A DNA stretch of 54,931 nucleotides from Phycisphaerales bacterium. GTDB lineage: Bacteria; Planctomycetota; Phycisphaerae; Phycisphaerales; UBA1924. The position numbers and the translations under genes were made by a program. This document shows positions 16,462-25,923 of the stretch, in pieces. Every line of letters starts with the position of its first letter. The first letter of the stretch is position 1. Location of the stretch: positions 1 through 54,931 of the forward strand of contig JAJVHS010000054.1 in NCBI GenBank assembly GCA_022072615.1, given 5' to 3'. Below the pieces are notes generated by a model that was not told where the DNA came from, searched no databases, and saw only the letters and a list, made by a program, of their open reading frames with translations.

Positions 16462-19400
16462 GTGAGTGGGGATAGCCAACAACTGGATACCTCGACGCAA
16501 GACACACCACCCGTGGTGGCGATGTCACATCCGAACGTGGGCGAACGGCCGGGTGATTGGGTTGGCTCGTACAAGCTCCTCGAGATCGTCGGCGAGGGCG
16601 GCTTCGGCACCGTGTGGCTGGCCGAGCGGCGCGAGCCGATCGTCCAGCGGGTCGCATTGAAGGTCATCAAGCCCGGCATGGACACCCGTGCCGTGGTGGC
16701 TCGCTTCGAGCAGGAGCGCCAGGCCCTCGCGGTGATGGACCACCCGTTCATCGCCAAGGTGTTCGATGCCGGGGCTACACCCTCCGGCCGCCCGTATTTC
16801 GTGATGGAGTACGTCGCGGGCGAGCCGATCACGCGCTACGCCGACCGGCACAACCTCAGTGTGCGTCAGCGGCTGGAACTTTTCGCGGACGTCTGTGAGG
16901 CCGTGCAGCACGCTCACCTCAAGGGCATCATCCACCGGGACATCAAGCCTTCCAACCTCCTCGTGAGCGTCCGCGACGGCAGGCCGCTGCCCAAGGTCAT
17001 CGACTTCGGCGTCGCAAAGGCCATCACGCACACGCTCACCGAGAAGACGATCTTCACCGAGACAGGCCAGCTCATCGGCACGCCGGAGTACATGAGTCCC
17101 GAGCAGGCCGAGATGGGCGCCACCGACATCGACACTCGGACGGACGTGTACTCGCTGGGCGTCGTCCTCTACGAACTGCTCTCCGGGCTGCTGCCGTTCG
17201 ATCCCAAGTCGCTCCGCAGCGCGGGGTTCGCGGCGATCTGCAAGGTGCTGCGCGAGCAGGACCCGCCAAAACCGAGCACGCGGCTCTCGACCGCGGACGC
17301 GGCGAGCGGCGAGGAAATCGCCCGCCACCGGCAGGCCCAGCGGGAGCACCTGGCCTCGGAACTTCGGCGTGAACTCGACTGGATCCCGCTCAAGGCCCTG
17401 CGGAAGGATCGGACCGAGCGCTACCAGAGCCCATCGGACTTGGCCCGGGACGTGCGGAACTATTTGGAAGGCGACCCGCTGGAGGCGGGGCCTGAGTCCA
17501 CCGGATATCGGGTGAAGAAGTACATCCGGCGCAACAAAGGCCCGGTCGCAGCGGCGGCGGCGGTCGCGCTGGCGCTGGTGCTGGGGCTGGCGGGGACGCT
17601 GTGGCAGGCGAGCGAGGCGCGGCAGGAGGCGGCAGCCGCTCGCGCGGCCGAAGCCGAACAGAAACGACTGGCGGAACTTGCGGAGAGCAAGGCAGCCGAG
17701 GCCGAGACGGAGCGAGCCAAGGCCGTCGCGGCGGCTCAGGCCATCGAGTACAACTCGTACGTCGCTAATGTCCAGATGGCCGGAGCCGCGATGGAGATGC
17801 GGCTGTTCGATCGGGTCCGCCAGCGCCTCGACGCGTGCCCGGAGCATCTCCGCGGGTGGGAGTGGCGATGGCTCAATGCCCCACTCGACACCAGCGTCGC
17901 AGCTCTCAAGGGACACACGAACCCGGTTAATTACGCTGCGTTCAGCCCCGACGCCACGCTTATCGTGACCGCGTCGCAGGATAAGACCGCGCGGTTATGG
18001 GATGTGGCGACGGGGGCGAGCTTCGCCGAACTCAAGGGGCACACGAGTGAAGTGACCTTCGCCGCGTTCAGCCGGGAGGGCACGCGGATCGTAACCGCGT
18101 CCCATGACACCACCGCACGGGTGTGGGACGCGAAGACCGGGGCGAGCCTGGCCGAGCTCAAGGGGCACCTGAGCTTGGTGTACTCCGCCGCGTTCAGTCC
18201 GGACGGCACCCGGATCGTGACCGCGTCGGATGACGGCACTGCGCGGGTTTGGGACGCGAAGACAGGGGCGAGCCTCGCCCAGTTCAAGGGACACACGCAA
18301 CGCGTGAACTCTGCCGCGTTCAGCCCCGACGCCACGCTTATCGTGACCGCGTCGGAGGACAGCACCGCGCGAGTGTGGGACGCGGCGACCGGGGCGAGCC
18401 TCGCCGAACTCAAGGGGCACAAACACCTTGTGACTTCCGCCGCGTTCAGCCCGGACGGCACACGGATCGTAACCGCGTCTTATGACGACACTGCCCGCGT
18501 GTGGGACGCGGCAACCGGGGCGAGCCGGGCCGAGCTGAAGGGGCACTCGAACTGGGTGATCTCCGCCGCGTTCAGCCCCGACGGCACGCGGGTCGTGACC
18601 GCGTCGATGGACAACACCGCGCGGGTGTGGGACGCGACGACGGGGGCGAGCCTCGCCGAACTCAAGGGGCACAAACACCTTGTGACCTCCGCCGCATTCA
18701 GCCCCGACGGCACGCGGATCGTGACCGCGTCGTGGGATGGCACCACGCGGGTGTGGGATGCTGGCAGCGGCGCAGGCCTCGCCGAGCTCAAGGGGCATAA
18801 TGGCTTGGTGTTTGTCGCCGCATTCAGCCCCAACGGCACGCGGATCGTGACCGCGTCAGATGACAAGACCGCTCGGGTGTGGGACGGGGCGACCGGGGCG
18901 AGCCTGACCGAGCTCAAAGGGCACACGCGCGAGGTGACCTCCGCCGCGTTCAGCCGTGACGGCACGCTCCTCGTGACCGCGTCGTGGGACGACACCGCGC
19001 GGGTGTGGAACGTCACGACCGGGGGGAGCCCTTGGGAGCTCAAGGGGCACACTGGCCCGTTGCTCTCCGCCGCGTTCAGCCCGGATGGCACACGGATCGT
19101 GACCGCGTCCTTGGACGGGACTGCTCGGGTGTGGGACGCTGGCAGCGGGGCGAGTCTCGCCGAACTCGAGGGGCACACAGGCCCGTTGTCCTACGCCGAG
19201 TTCAGCTCGGATGGCACGCGGATCCTGACCGCGTCGCGGGACTCCACCGCGCGGGTATGGGACGCTGGCAGTGGGGTGAGCCTCGCCGAGCTCAAGGGGC
19301 ATACCGGTCCGGTGCGCTCCGCCGCATTCAGCCCCGACGGCACGCAGATCGTGACCGCGTCGGAGGACAGCACCGCGCGGGTATGGGACGTTGGCAGCGG

Positions 19401-20028
19401 GGCCACCATCGCCGAGCTCAAGGAGCACAGGCGTGAGCTGTGCTCCGCCGCGTTCAGCCCGGACGGCACGCGGATCGTCACCGCGTCGTCCGACAAGACC
19501 GCGCGGGTGTGGGATGTTACGACGGGGGCGAGCCGCGCCGAGCTCAGAGGGCACACGGCGCGGGTCATCTCCGCAGCATACAGCCCCGCGGGCACGCGGA
19601 TCGCGACCGCGTCGGTGGATGGCACCGCGCGGGTGTGGGACGCCACGACGGGGGCGAGCCTCGCCGAGCTAAGGGGGCACACAGAGGCCTTGACCTCTGT
19701 CTCGTTCAGCCCCGATAGCACGCGGATCGCGACCGCGTCGGTGGACGGCACCGCGCGGGTGTGGGATGCCAAAACGGGGACCAGCCTCGCTGAACTCAAG
19801 GCTCACTCCGGCCGCTTGTGGTCCGTTACGTTCAGCCTCGACGGCACGCGGATCGTGACCACGTCGGAAGACAACACCGCACGGCTGTGGGACAGTGTCC
19901 CGTACCGCGTCCGTTACGCTGAACGCCGCTTGAACGCACGCGGCGAGGAGGGCTCAGCTATCGTGACGGCCTGGCTTGAAGCCGCCCGCACTGGCCGAGA
20001 GCGGGAGTTCACCATCCGGCTTGACTGA
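16462..20028 (+). CDS. Serine/threonine protein kinase fused to 16 WD40 repeats
   Basis: A 1188-residue membrane protein. An N-terminal Hanks-type kinase domain (about 34-300) has the glycine loop GEGGFGTVWLAE, catalytic lysine in VALKVIK, HRDIKPSN, DFG in IDFGVAKA and GTPEYMSPEQA. A transmembrane helix (about 353-375) and an alanine/glutamate-rich coiled coil follow. Residues about 482-1153 are 16 consecutive 42-residue WD40 units with consensus LKGHT..V.SAAFSPDGTRIVTAS.D.TARVWDA.TGASLAE. Kinase-WD40 fusions are common in planctomycetes and are thought to signal through the propeller as a binding platform. GTG 16462 is used because no other start lies near the kinase domain. The repeats are almost identical to each other. 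Confidence 0.93.
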   Translation: MSGDSQQLDTSTQDTPPVVAMSHPNVGERPGDWVGSYKLLEIVGEGGFGTVWLAERREPIVQRVALKVIKPGMDTRAVVARFEQERQALAVMDHPFIAKVFDAGATPSGRPYFVMEYVAGEPITRYADRHNLSVRQRLELFADVCEAVQHAHLKGIIHRDIKPSNLLVSVRDGRPLPKVIDFGVAKAITHTLTEKTIFTETGQLIGTPEYMSPEQAEMGATDIDTRTDVYSLGVVLYELLSGLLPFDPKSLRSAGFAAICKVLREQDPPKPSTRLSTADAASGEEIARHRQAQREHLASELRRELDWIPLKALRKDRTERYQSPSDLARDVRNYLEGDPLEAGPESTGYRVKKYIRRNKGPVAAAAAVALALVLGLAGTLWQASEARQEAAAARAAEAEQKRLAELAESKAAEAETERAKAVAAAQAIEYNSYVANVQMAGAAMEMRLFDRVRQRLDACPEHLRGWEWRWLNAPLDTSVAALKGHTNPVNYAAFSPDATLIVTASQDKTARLWDVATGASFAELKGHTSEVTFAAFSREGTRIVTASHDTTARVWDAKTGASLAELKGHLSLVYSAAFSPDGTRIVTASDDGTARVWDAKTGASLAQFKGHTQRVNSAAFSPDATLIVTASEDSTARVWDAATGASLAELKGHKHLVTSAAFSPDGTRIVTASYDDTARVWDAATGASRAELKGHSNWVISAAFSPDGTRVVTASMDNTARVWDATTGASLAELKGHKHLVTSAAFSPDGTRIVTASWDGTTRVWDAGSGAGLAELKGHNGLVFVAAFSPNGTRIVTASDDKTARVWDGATGASLTELKGHTREVTSAAFSRDGTLLVTASWDDTARVWNVTTGGSPWELKGHTGPLLSAAFSPDGTRIVTASLDGTARVWDAGSGASLAELEGHTGPLSYAEFSSDGTRILTASRDSTARVWDAGSGVSLAELKGHTGPVRSAAFSPDGTQIVTASEDSTARVWDVGSGATIAELKEHRRELCSAAFSPDGTRIVTASSDKTARVWDVTTGASRAELRGHTARVISAAYSPAGTRIATASVDGTARVWDATTGASLAELRGHTEALTSVSFSPDSTRIATASVDGTARVWDAKTGTSLAELKAHSGRLWSVTFSLDGTRIVTTSEDNTARLWDSVPYRVRYAERRLNARGEEGSAIVTAWLEAARTGREREFTIRLD
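17905..19920 (+). repeat. Sixteen tandem 126-bp WD40-coding repeats
   Basis: Each unit is exactly 42 codons. Near-identity reaches the DNA level; for example units 5 and 7 share AAGGGGCACAAACACCTTGT. This indicates recent duplication or ongoing gene conversion within the gene. Confidence 0.9.
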
Positions 20029-20274
20029 TGGCGGGGTGGCACCGGGATCGGCAGGTGCATGCGGTTCTTCCCGCGCCCCGCCACCGCGGATCGGCTCTGC
20101 AATCCCCGGTGCTGGCCGGCCCACCTTGTGTGACCGCCCCAGCCCGTGGTCGCCCATTTGATCGCGTCAGCCTGCCGGGCACAATCGATCGCCTGGCCAG
20201 CGGCGCCACCTTTACACCGCGACCTCTGTCCGTCCCTCACCCCGTCCCGTCACACCCCGTCGCGCACGCCGCAA

Positions 20275-20293
20275 AGCCCGCGTGACGCGGGCT
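20275..20293. terminator. Hairpin between convergent kinase and anti-sigma genes
   Basis: AGCCCGCG, loop TGA, CGCGGGCT. It is a perfect 8-bp stem with no U-tract. The rest of the 20029-20318 intergenic region shows no gene. Confidence 0.5.
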
Positions 20294-20318
20294 GAGCGGA
20301 CATCCGACACCCACGAAC

Positions 20319-20825
20319 CTACTTCGGCGAACCATCCCCCTCCGGCTTCTTCTCGTCGGACTTCTCGTCGGTCTTGCCGGCCTCTTCCACCTTGTTCAGC
20401 GTCACGACCCGCCCATCCTCGAGCGTAAACGTCGCCACCCCGCCCGCCGACGATCCGCTCGCATCGACGCTCATCTCGACCGTGTTGTACCCGCCCTCAT
20501 CCGTCACCACCGTGCCCTGGAACGGCACCTCGGTCCCGTCGTCGAGCCGCATCGTGCCCTCGACGTAATACACCTGGTACGCCGCGTAGCCGGCGACCAG
20601 CGTGCTCGCCGCCGCCGCCAGCGCCACCGCGCCGAAGAACATCGGCCGCTGGCGAATGAACCCGAACCTCGTCTTCTGTGTCTGCATGAGCTTCTCCTTG
20701 AAACGACCCCAGTCGGGTTCGTGCATCCACCGCGCGGATGCCAGCGACTCGACCGCGGAATCAACCCGTTCATCACGCAAGGACGCCGCCCCCAACACCG
20801 CCGCGCGTTCATCGTTCCGCTTCAT
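20319..20825 (-). CDS. Probable membrane anti-sigma factor
   Basis: A 168-residue protein with an N-terminal cytoplasmic region (about 1-62), one transmembrane helix (PMFFGAVALAAAASTLVAGY, about 64-83) and a periplasmic tail rich in charged residues ending in a lysine/glutamate low-complexity segment. No zinc-binding anti-sigma motif is visible, so the anti-sigma assignment rests on context: its ATG 20825 lies inside the end of the ECF sigma gene (17-base overlap) with GGAGG upstream, so the two are translationally coupled. The tail carries a small beta-rich unit (GTMRLDDGTEVPFQGTVV). It is likely to hold the sigma factor at the membrane. Confidence 0.7.
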   Translation of the reverse strand: MKRNDERAAVLGAASLRDERVDSAVESLASARWMHEPDWGRFKEKLMQTQKTRFGFIRQRPMFFGAVALAAAASTLVAGYAAYQVYYVEGTMRLDDGTEVPFQGTVVTDEGGYNTVEMSVDASGSSAGGVATFTLEDGRVVTLNKVEEAGKTDEKSDEKKPEGDGSPK

Positions 20826-21432
20826 GACGGTCCTCCATGCTTTCAAGCGCCCTCCGCATCGCCGCCCGAGCCCTGCTCAGGCGCGATTTCACCGTTCCCA
20901 CCGGGCAGTCCAGCACCAGCGCCACTTCCTCAATCCCCAGGCCCTCGAGATGGTGCAGCGACACCACCGCCTGCAGCTCGGGACTGATCGACAGCAGCGC
21001 CCGCAGCGCCTCGGGATACTCCGCTGCCTCGCGCGGCGCCTCGAACGCCGGACGCAACTGCGCGAGCCGACCCAGGATTTCCATCATCCCCCGCCCGCGA
21101 CGCACCCACCGGTTGACACGGTTGGTCGCGATCCGCATCAGCCACGCCCGCAGCGGCGCCCGCCCGGGCCGGTAGCTCGGCAGCGCCCGGTACGCCGCCA
21201 GGAAGACGTCCGCCGTCAGGTCGTCGGTCACGTGCTGATCTCCCGTGCGGCGGTAGATCAGCCCCGCGATCGTCCTGTAATGCTGGAGGTAGATTTCGGC
21301 GAACCCGTCCGGGTCGCCGCACGCCCGAGCCACCTGCTCGGCGTCCGCCGACCACGGGCCCGGCTCGAGCAGCGACCCCGCCGCGATCCACGCGGTCCGT
21401 CGCTGCGTTGGATGTGATCCTGCATCTGCCAC
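20809..21432 (-). CDS. ECF-type RNA polymerase sigma factor
   Basis: A 207-residue sigma-70 family protein with region 2 (ADAEQVARACGDPDGFAEIY through the DDLTADVFLAAYRALPSYRP core, RAWLMRIATNRVNRWVRR) and region 4 (LSISPELQAVVSLHHLEGLG, then IEEVALVLDCPVGTVKSRLS). Regions 1 and 3 are missing, as expected for the extracytoplasmic-function group. It should direct RNA polymerase to stress or envelope promoters. GTG 21432 is the furthest start in frame with no strong ribosome-binding site; the real start may be slightly downstream. It overlaps the anti-sigma gene. Target promoters are not known. Confidence 0.92.
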   Translation of the reverse strand: MADAGSHPTQRRTAWIAAGSLLEPGPWSADAEQVARACGDPDGFAEIYLQHYRTIAGLIYRRTGDQHVTDDLTADVFLAAYRALPSYRPGRAPLRAWLMRIATNRVNRWVRRGRGMMEILGRLAQLRPAFEAPREAAEYPEALRALLSISPELQAVVSLHHLEGLGIEEVALVLDCPVGTVKSRLSRARAAMRRALESMEDRHEAER

Positions 21433-21661
21433 GCGTAGAACAAGTCACCAGACGCCCAAAGGTTCCATCCGCCGCCAGATTCCTCTCCTGACGGCACGAT
21501 TGTCGGCGATCCGGACCTTCGCCGCCCCCCCGGAGGCGGGCGGCCGCGGCTCCCCGCTCGGGATGAGCCTTCCCGAGCCCTCATCACACGACCGCAGCCT
21601 CACCCCCGGCCCGGAAACACGCCGCCGGCCTTCCATGCCCGCGTCGCACCTCGAACAAAAA

Positions 21662-21686
21662 AACGCCGTGCACGGGGCACGGCGTT
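21662..21686 (-). terminator. Intrinsic terminator of the DUF1080 gene
   Basis: AACGCCGTGC, loop ACGGG, GCACGGCGTT, with a run of seven A on the plus strand at its left side. Read on the minus strand this is a 10-bp stem followed by a U-tract. The remainder of 21433-21744 shows no gene. Confidence 0.85.
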
Positions 21687-21744
21687 GGAGACGATCAATG
21701 GCACTTGTCCGGGATGCCGGGCCGATCAGCCCTGCCACGCCCGA

Positions 21745-22542
21745 TCACTTGATCTCGCGGATCTTGATGTTGCGGTACCACACCTGGTCGCCGTGGTCCT
21801 GCAGCGCGATGAAGCCCTTGGGCTGCACCGCGAAGCCCTTCCACGCGTTGAACTTCGACCCCGCAACCAGCTTCTTGAACTCCTCGGACCCCATGTCGGC
21901 ATCGACGACCTTCTCGCCGTTCCACCAGTGCTCGACCTTCGTTCCCTTCACGACGATCTTCGCCGTGTTCCACTCGCCCGCGGGCTTGGTCATGTCCTTG
22001 GTCGGCGCGTACAGGCCGTACAGCGAGCCCGCGGTGGTCTTGGGATCGGCCTTGTCCTTGTGCTTGGCGTTGTCGAGCACCTGGAACTCCGGCCCGGTCT
22101 CGTACGTCGCGCCGCCCTCTTCGGCCACGCGGTAGATGATGCCGCTGTTGCCGCCCTCGGGCACCTTCCACTCGCACGCGAACTCGAAGTCCTTGTACTG
22201 GTGCTTGGTCAGGATGTCGCCGCCCGACCCCTTGGCGTGCAGCGTGCCGTTCTGGGCCTCCCACGACGCGGGCACCGCGTCGGTCTTGAACCCCTTGAAG
22301 TGCTCCATCGACTTGCCGTCAAACAGCAGCACCCAGCCGGCCTTCTTCTCCGCGTCGGTCAGCGTGTTGATCACCGGGTCGCCGTGCGTGGGCTTGGCGG
22401 CCGGTTGAGCGGCGGGCTGCACGGGCGTCTCCTTCTTCTTCTCGGGCTGGCCCGCGTAGGTGAGCACGGTGCCCGACAGCACCGCGACGAGCACGGCGGC
22501 CATCACACCGGAATTCAGATTCCCGCAGCAGCAGCATTTCAC
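21745..22542 (-). CDS. Secreted DUF1080 (3-keto-disaccharide hydrolase-like) protein
   Basis: A 265-residue exported protein. After a short N-terminus with four consecutive cysteines and a hydrophobic segment (GVMAAVLVAVLSGTVLTYAG) comes a DUF1080 domain: GWVLLFDGKSMEHFKGF, then LHAKGSGGDILTKHQYKDFE, EWKVPEGGNSGIIYRV and the closing GFIALQDHGDQVWYRNIKIR. This concanavalin-like domain is expanded in planctomycetes and linked to glycoside turnover, including 3-keto-sugar hydrolysis. GTG 22542 has AAGGAG eight bases upstream. The CCCC cluster before the signal helix is unusual and does not form a standard lipobox. A terminator follows the gene. Confidence 0.88.
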   Translation of the reverse strand: MKCCCCGNLNSGVMAAVLVAVLSGTVLTYAGQPEKKKETPVQPAAQPAAKPTHGDPVINTLTDAEKKAGWVLLFDGKSMEHFKGFKTDAVPASWEAQNGTLHAKGSGGDILTKHQYKDFEFACEWKVPEGGNSGIIYRVAEEGGATYETGPEFQVLDNAKHKDKADPKTTAGSLYGLYAPTKDMTKPAGEWNTAKIVVKGTKVEHWWNGEKVVDADMGSEEFKKLVAGSKFNAWKGFAVQPKGFIALQDHGDQVWYRNIKIREIK

Positions 22543-22945
22543 GGCTCGGCTCCTTGGGGCTCGCACGCCCCCGCAGTGGTTCACAGAACACGGGCAGACG
22601 CCCGGTGCGCATGATATGCCCGCGTGTTTCGCAGTGGGCAGCAAGCGGCCCCAGCAGGAACGCCGCGGCACCGCCCACGCCGGCGACGCGCCCACGGGCC
22701 AGGAACGAAAAGCGAACAGTTCGCCGCCCGCTCGCCGTCCACGCGCCACCAACCCGCCCCGACCACTCTCGACCACGCCCGGCTCACGGTCGCCAGCGAC
22801 GCGGCCCCGAGCAAGGGAAACGCTGGCCATCCCGCGACATCCAACCGACAACGCACCCCCGGTCCGGGGTATAGTCGCTCCCGCGAGCGCCGCCGAGCAC
22901 CTCGGCGACCGCCGGAACGACCGCCAGAGGCGAGCGAGAACGTCA
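22543..22945. other. Divergent intergenic region, DUF1080 gene / MFS gene
   Basis: No gene is supported. TATAGT at 22870-22875 is the best -10-like hexamer for the MFS gene, giving a leader of about 65 bases; its -35 is weak. The long reading frame through this stretch is low-complexity and rejected. Confidence 0.35.
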
Positions 22946-24313
22946 GTGGACACCACCGGGGCAGAGCCAGCAGCACACTACGACTCCGCGTCGTGGCGGT
23001 GGCGCACGCTCCTCCTGCACGCGGCAGGCGTCGTGCTCGTCCAGTCCACCCAGAACGCCGTCTTCTTCATCCTCGCGGTCCTCGCCAAGAAGCGCTTCGG
23101 CGCCACCGACTGGCAGACCGTCCTCGTCACCGCCGCCCCGACCGTCCTGTTCGTCACCGGCATTTTCTGGAACGACGTCTTCCGCCGCGCCCGCCTGGGC
23201 CGCTACCTCGCCACCTACTGGATCGTTTCCTGCGCGCCGCTGCTCGCGGCCCCGATCGTCACCTCCTACGCCGAGATGCTCGTCCTCCAGCTCATCGTCT
23301 GCGTCGGCATCGCCGGCTACCACCCCGCCGCGGGCGAGCTGCTCCGCCACCTCTACCCCGACGCCTCACGCGGCCGGATCTTCAGCGTGCTCTCGGCCTC
23401 CAACATGCTCCTCAACGCCGCGGGCGGCTACGCCGTCGGCGTGTTCCTCGACAAGAACCCCGATTCCTACACCTGGTACATGCCCCTCGCCGCGCTGCTC
23501 CAGGGCATCGGCATCGCCATCTTCTGGGGCCTTGCCAGGTCCTCGGGCATCACCGCTCGCCGCGCGGCCCTCCTCCGAGCCGACGCCGCCGCCATCGCCG
23601 AACCGCGCACCATGCTGCGCCGCGTGCTCGACCCCGTCGTCCACATGCGCCAGGTGCTCCGCGAAGACCGCGTCTTCTACCGCTACGAAGCCGCGTACAT
23701 GACCTACGGCGTCGGCTGGATGGTCTGCTACGCCCTGCTCCCGCTCATCGTCACCAACCGCCTCGGGCTGAACTACGAAGAGGTCGCGCGATCGACGCAC
23801 GTGGCCTACCTCGTCGCGCTCGTCGCCGCGCTCGTCCCCTGCGGCTGGGCCATGGACCGCCTCGGCGCCGCCCGCACGAGCGGCATCTCCTTCGCCGCCC
23901 TCACGCTCTACCCCGCGGGCCTCCTGTGGGCCTCCAACGCCTCCGAACTGGCGATCGTCAGTGCCGTCTACGGCCTCGCCCATTCCGGCACGCACCTGGG
24001 ATGGACGCTCGGGCCTGTCTCCCTCGCCCCGAGCCCCGAAAAAGTCCCCCAGTACGTCGCCATCCACGCCACGCTCGTCGGCCTGCGCGGCGCGGTGTTC
24101 CAGGGCCTGGGCGTCCTGGTGTACCGAGCCACCGGCAGCTTCGTGTGGCCGCTCGTGCTCGCCGCCGCGTCGTTCCTCTGGGCCGCGTGGCAGATGCGCG
24201 TGCTCCCCGGCATGATCGCGGCGAGGCAGTCGCGGATCTCCATCCCGCCGCCCGAACCCGAGCCCTCCGACGCCGCGCCGCCCCCGGCCGTGCCCTCCCG
24301 CACCGGCGTCTGA
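22946..24313 (+). CDS. Major facilitator superfamily transporter-like membrane protein
   Basis: A 455-residue polytopic inner-membrane protein. About twelve hydrophobic helices are visible, starting with LLLHAAGVVLVQSTQNAVFF and ending with FVWPLVLAAASFLWAAWQMR, and a cytoplasmic loop in the middle (about 205-240) separates two six-helix halves. The loop after the helix pair in the first half (DASRGRIFSVLSASNMLLNA) resembles the MFS signature region. The C-terminal 25 residues are proline-rich. Substrate cannot be told. GTG 22946 is chosen because hydrophobic sequence starts soon after it; upstream sequence is non-coding in character. Confidence 0.8.
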   Translation: MDTTGAEPAAHYDSASWRWRTLLLHAAGVVLVQSTQNAVFFILAVLAKKRFGATDWQTVLVTAAPTVLFVTGIFWNDVFRRARLGRYLATYWIVSCAPLLAAPIVTSYAEMLVLQLIVCVGIAGYHPAAGELLRHLYPDASRGRIFSVLSASNMLLNAAGGYAVGVFLDKNPDSYTWYMPLAALLQGIGIAIFWGLARSSGITARRAALLRADAAAIAEPRTMLRRVLDPVVHMRQVLREDRVFYRYEAAYMTYGVGWMVCYALLPLIVTNRLGLNYEEVARSTHVAYLVALVAALVPCGWAMDRLGAARTSGISFAALTLYPAGLLWASNASELAIVSAVYGLAHSGTHLGWTLGPVSLAPSPEKVPQYVAIHATLVGLRGAVFQGLGVLVYRATGSFVWPLVLAAASFLWAAWQMRVLPGMIAARQSRISIPPPEPEPSDAAPPPAVPSRTGV

Positions 24314-24314
24314 C

Positions 24315-24343
24315 TTTCACACGCCCAACCGGTGTGGTACGCT
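24315..24343 (+). promoter_or_regulatory. Promoter of the lipoprotein gene at 24392
   Basis: TTTCAC (24315-24320), 17-base spacer, TACGCT (24338-24343). Predicted transcription start is near 24350, leaving a 41-base leader with AAGGAG before ATG 24392. Confidence 0.5.
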
Positions 24344-24391
24344 TCGCACCATGCCGGGTGGGCGGCAAACTTCCAGCCAAGGAGACGTGCG

Positions 24392-24937
24392 ATGCGCGGT
24401 GGTGGATATGCAATGGCGGCCCTGGTCTCAGCACTCCTGACCTCGGCACTCCTGATCACAGCCGGCTGCGGATCAACGCAGAAATCCGCGAGCAACTCAC
24501 CAACCCCCGCCCAGGCCATGTTCGGGCAGGTCAAGTCGCTCGCCGGCACCTGGGAAGGCAAGGACCACGAGGGCAACCCGCAGAAGATCGTCTACCGCGT
24601 CGTGTCCAACGGCTCGGCCGTCTGCGAGCAGATGTTCCCCGGCCAGCCGCACGAGATGGTCAACATGTACCACCTCGACGGCGACCGCCTCCTCGTCACC
24701 CACTACTGCGCGATGGGCAACCAGCCGCGCATGGCCGCGCAGGCCCAGCCCGTCGCCACCGAGATCACCTTCCAGCCCGAGAGCGTTACCAACCTCGCCG
24801 ACCCCGCCGGCGACTACATGGCCAGCCTCAAGCTCGTCATGCCCGACCACGATCACCTCACCCAGTGCTGGACCTCCTACGAGAACGGCAAGCCCGGGCA
24901 CACGACCGAGTTCACGCTGACCCGCGCACGCTCCTGA
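24392..24937 (+). CDS. Hypothetical lipoprotein
   Basis: A 181-residue exported protein. The signal peptide ends in a lipobox, LLITAGCGS, so the mature protein should be lipid-anchored at the cysteine near residue 26. The mature part (FGQVKSLAGTWEGKDHEG, then VSNGSAVCEQMF and HLDGDRLLVTHYCAMGNQPR) is a beta-rich domain that looks like the lipocalin-type domains of DUF1579-related proteins, but I cannot place it firmly. AAGGAG precedes ATG 24392. It stands between the MFS gene and a PEP-CTERM gene with no obvious operon partner. Confidence 0.8.
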   Translation: MRGGGYAMAALVSALLTSALLITAGCGSTQKSASNSPTPAQAMFGQVKSLAGTWEGKDHEGNPQKIVYRVVSNGSAVCEQMFPGQPHEMVNMYHLDGDRLLVTHYCAMGNQPRMAAQAQPVATEITFQPESVTNLADPAGDYMASLKLVMPDHDHLTQCWTSYENGKPGHTTEFTLTRARS

Positions 24938-25203
24938 CGCGCCCCGACCCTCACACAGCCATCGCCTCCCGCCCCCCCGGCCCCGCCCGGCGCCGGCTCC
25001 GCGCCCTGCGCTCGGGACCTCCGCGAGCGCTCTCGAGCACCCGTGCGCGCTGGCCCAACTCGAAATCCCCCTCAACGAGCCGCAATGGCATTGAACGTCC
25101 AACGTTTGCCGGTATGGTGAATGCCCCGTGACCGCGCGGGGACAAGAGACGGAGCCGCGCCGTGCCGCGGGTCCGGTAACACGTGCCTTTGGAGGAGGGA
25201 AAC

Positions 25204-25866
25204 ATGCGTTCGTACGTCCTGTGTGCCGGCCTCGCCGGCCTCGCCGGCCTGCTGTGCCTGTCCGCGTCCGCATCGGCCGCCATCGTCGGCTCCACCGGCC
25301 AGGTGCAGGTCATCTCGGCCCCCGGCGACGCTCAGCTCGAGGCCCTCACCAGCGCCGACTGGATCCGCGCCTGGAACGAGCAGCAGGACTTCGTGCTCAC
25401 CAACGAACTCGGCTACGACGCTGTCGCCCCGGGCGTCTACGACCAGCCGTCGGACCTGGGCAACTTCGGCCTCGCCGCGGGGACGCGCCTCGCCAGCCAC
25501 TACATCCACTTCGACTCCCCGGGCTCGACGGCCGCGACCGCCGAGGGCACCGTCACCTTCTCCCACCGCATCATCGCGGTGATCTGCCGCGGCGACAACG
25601 CCGCGAACCTCAACGGCAAACTCGACCGCTCGGATTTCCTCGGCGCTCCCACGCTGTACTCGGACAACGTCGAGGCTCGCGGGCTTGAGCTCGGCGCAAA
25701 CGCCGACCGCTTCGTCATCAGCCCCAACGGCAAGAGCATCGGCGTCCGGTTCGGCATCACCTTCCCGGGCGATTACGTGCGCGTCCTGACCGAGGTCCCC
25801 GCGCCCTCGAGCGCCATGACCGCGTTCGCCGCCCTCGGTCTGCTCGGCCGCCGCCGCCGGCCCTGA
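25204..25866 (+). CDS. PEP-CTERM-like exported protein
   Basis: A 220-residue secreted protein. It has a signal peptide (LCAGLAGLAGLLCLSASASA) cut near residue 25, a beta-rich body without a named domain, and a sorting tail VPAPSSAMTAFAALGLLGRR followed by RRP, i.e. the PxP motif, hydrophobic stretch and arginines of PEP-CTERM. GGAGGAGGG lies directly before ATG 25204. The body has a pattern (DNVEARGLELGANADRF) seen in other planctomycete PEP-CTERM proteins. A terminator follows. Its function is unknown. Confidence 0.85.
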   Translation: MRSYVLCAGLAGLAGLLCLSASASAAIVGSTGQVQVISAPGDAQLEALTSADWIRAWNEQQDFVLTNELGYDAVAPGVYDQPSDLGNFGLAAGTRLASHYIHFDSPGSTAATAEGTVTFSHRIIAVICRGDNAANLNGKLDRSDFLGAPTLYSDNVEARGLELGANADRFVISPNGKSIGVRFGITFPGDYVRVLTEVPAPSSAMTAFAALGLLGRRRRP

Positions 25867-25898
25867 TCGCCCGGCCACGACCAAGGAATTGTGCATCG

Positions 25899-25923
25899 CC
25901 GGGCCCTCCACAGGCCCGGTTTT
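25899..25923 (+). terminator. Intrinsic terminator after PEP-CTERM gene
   Basis: CCGGGCC, loop CTCCACA, GGCCCGG, then TTTT. Confidence 0.8.

Noticed and set aside
24351..24437. A 28-codon leader ORF ahead of the lipoprotein gene
   Set aside because: It begins at the predicted transcript start, but overlaps a well-supported start with AAGGAG and has no regulatory features such as stalling codons.
22624..25131. An 835-residue plus-strand frame across the MFS and lipoprotein genes
   Set aside because: It is out of frame with two genes that have proper signal and membrane segments; its own translation is almost all Pro, Arg and Ala.
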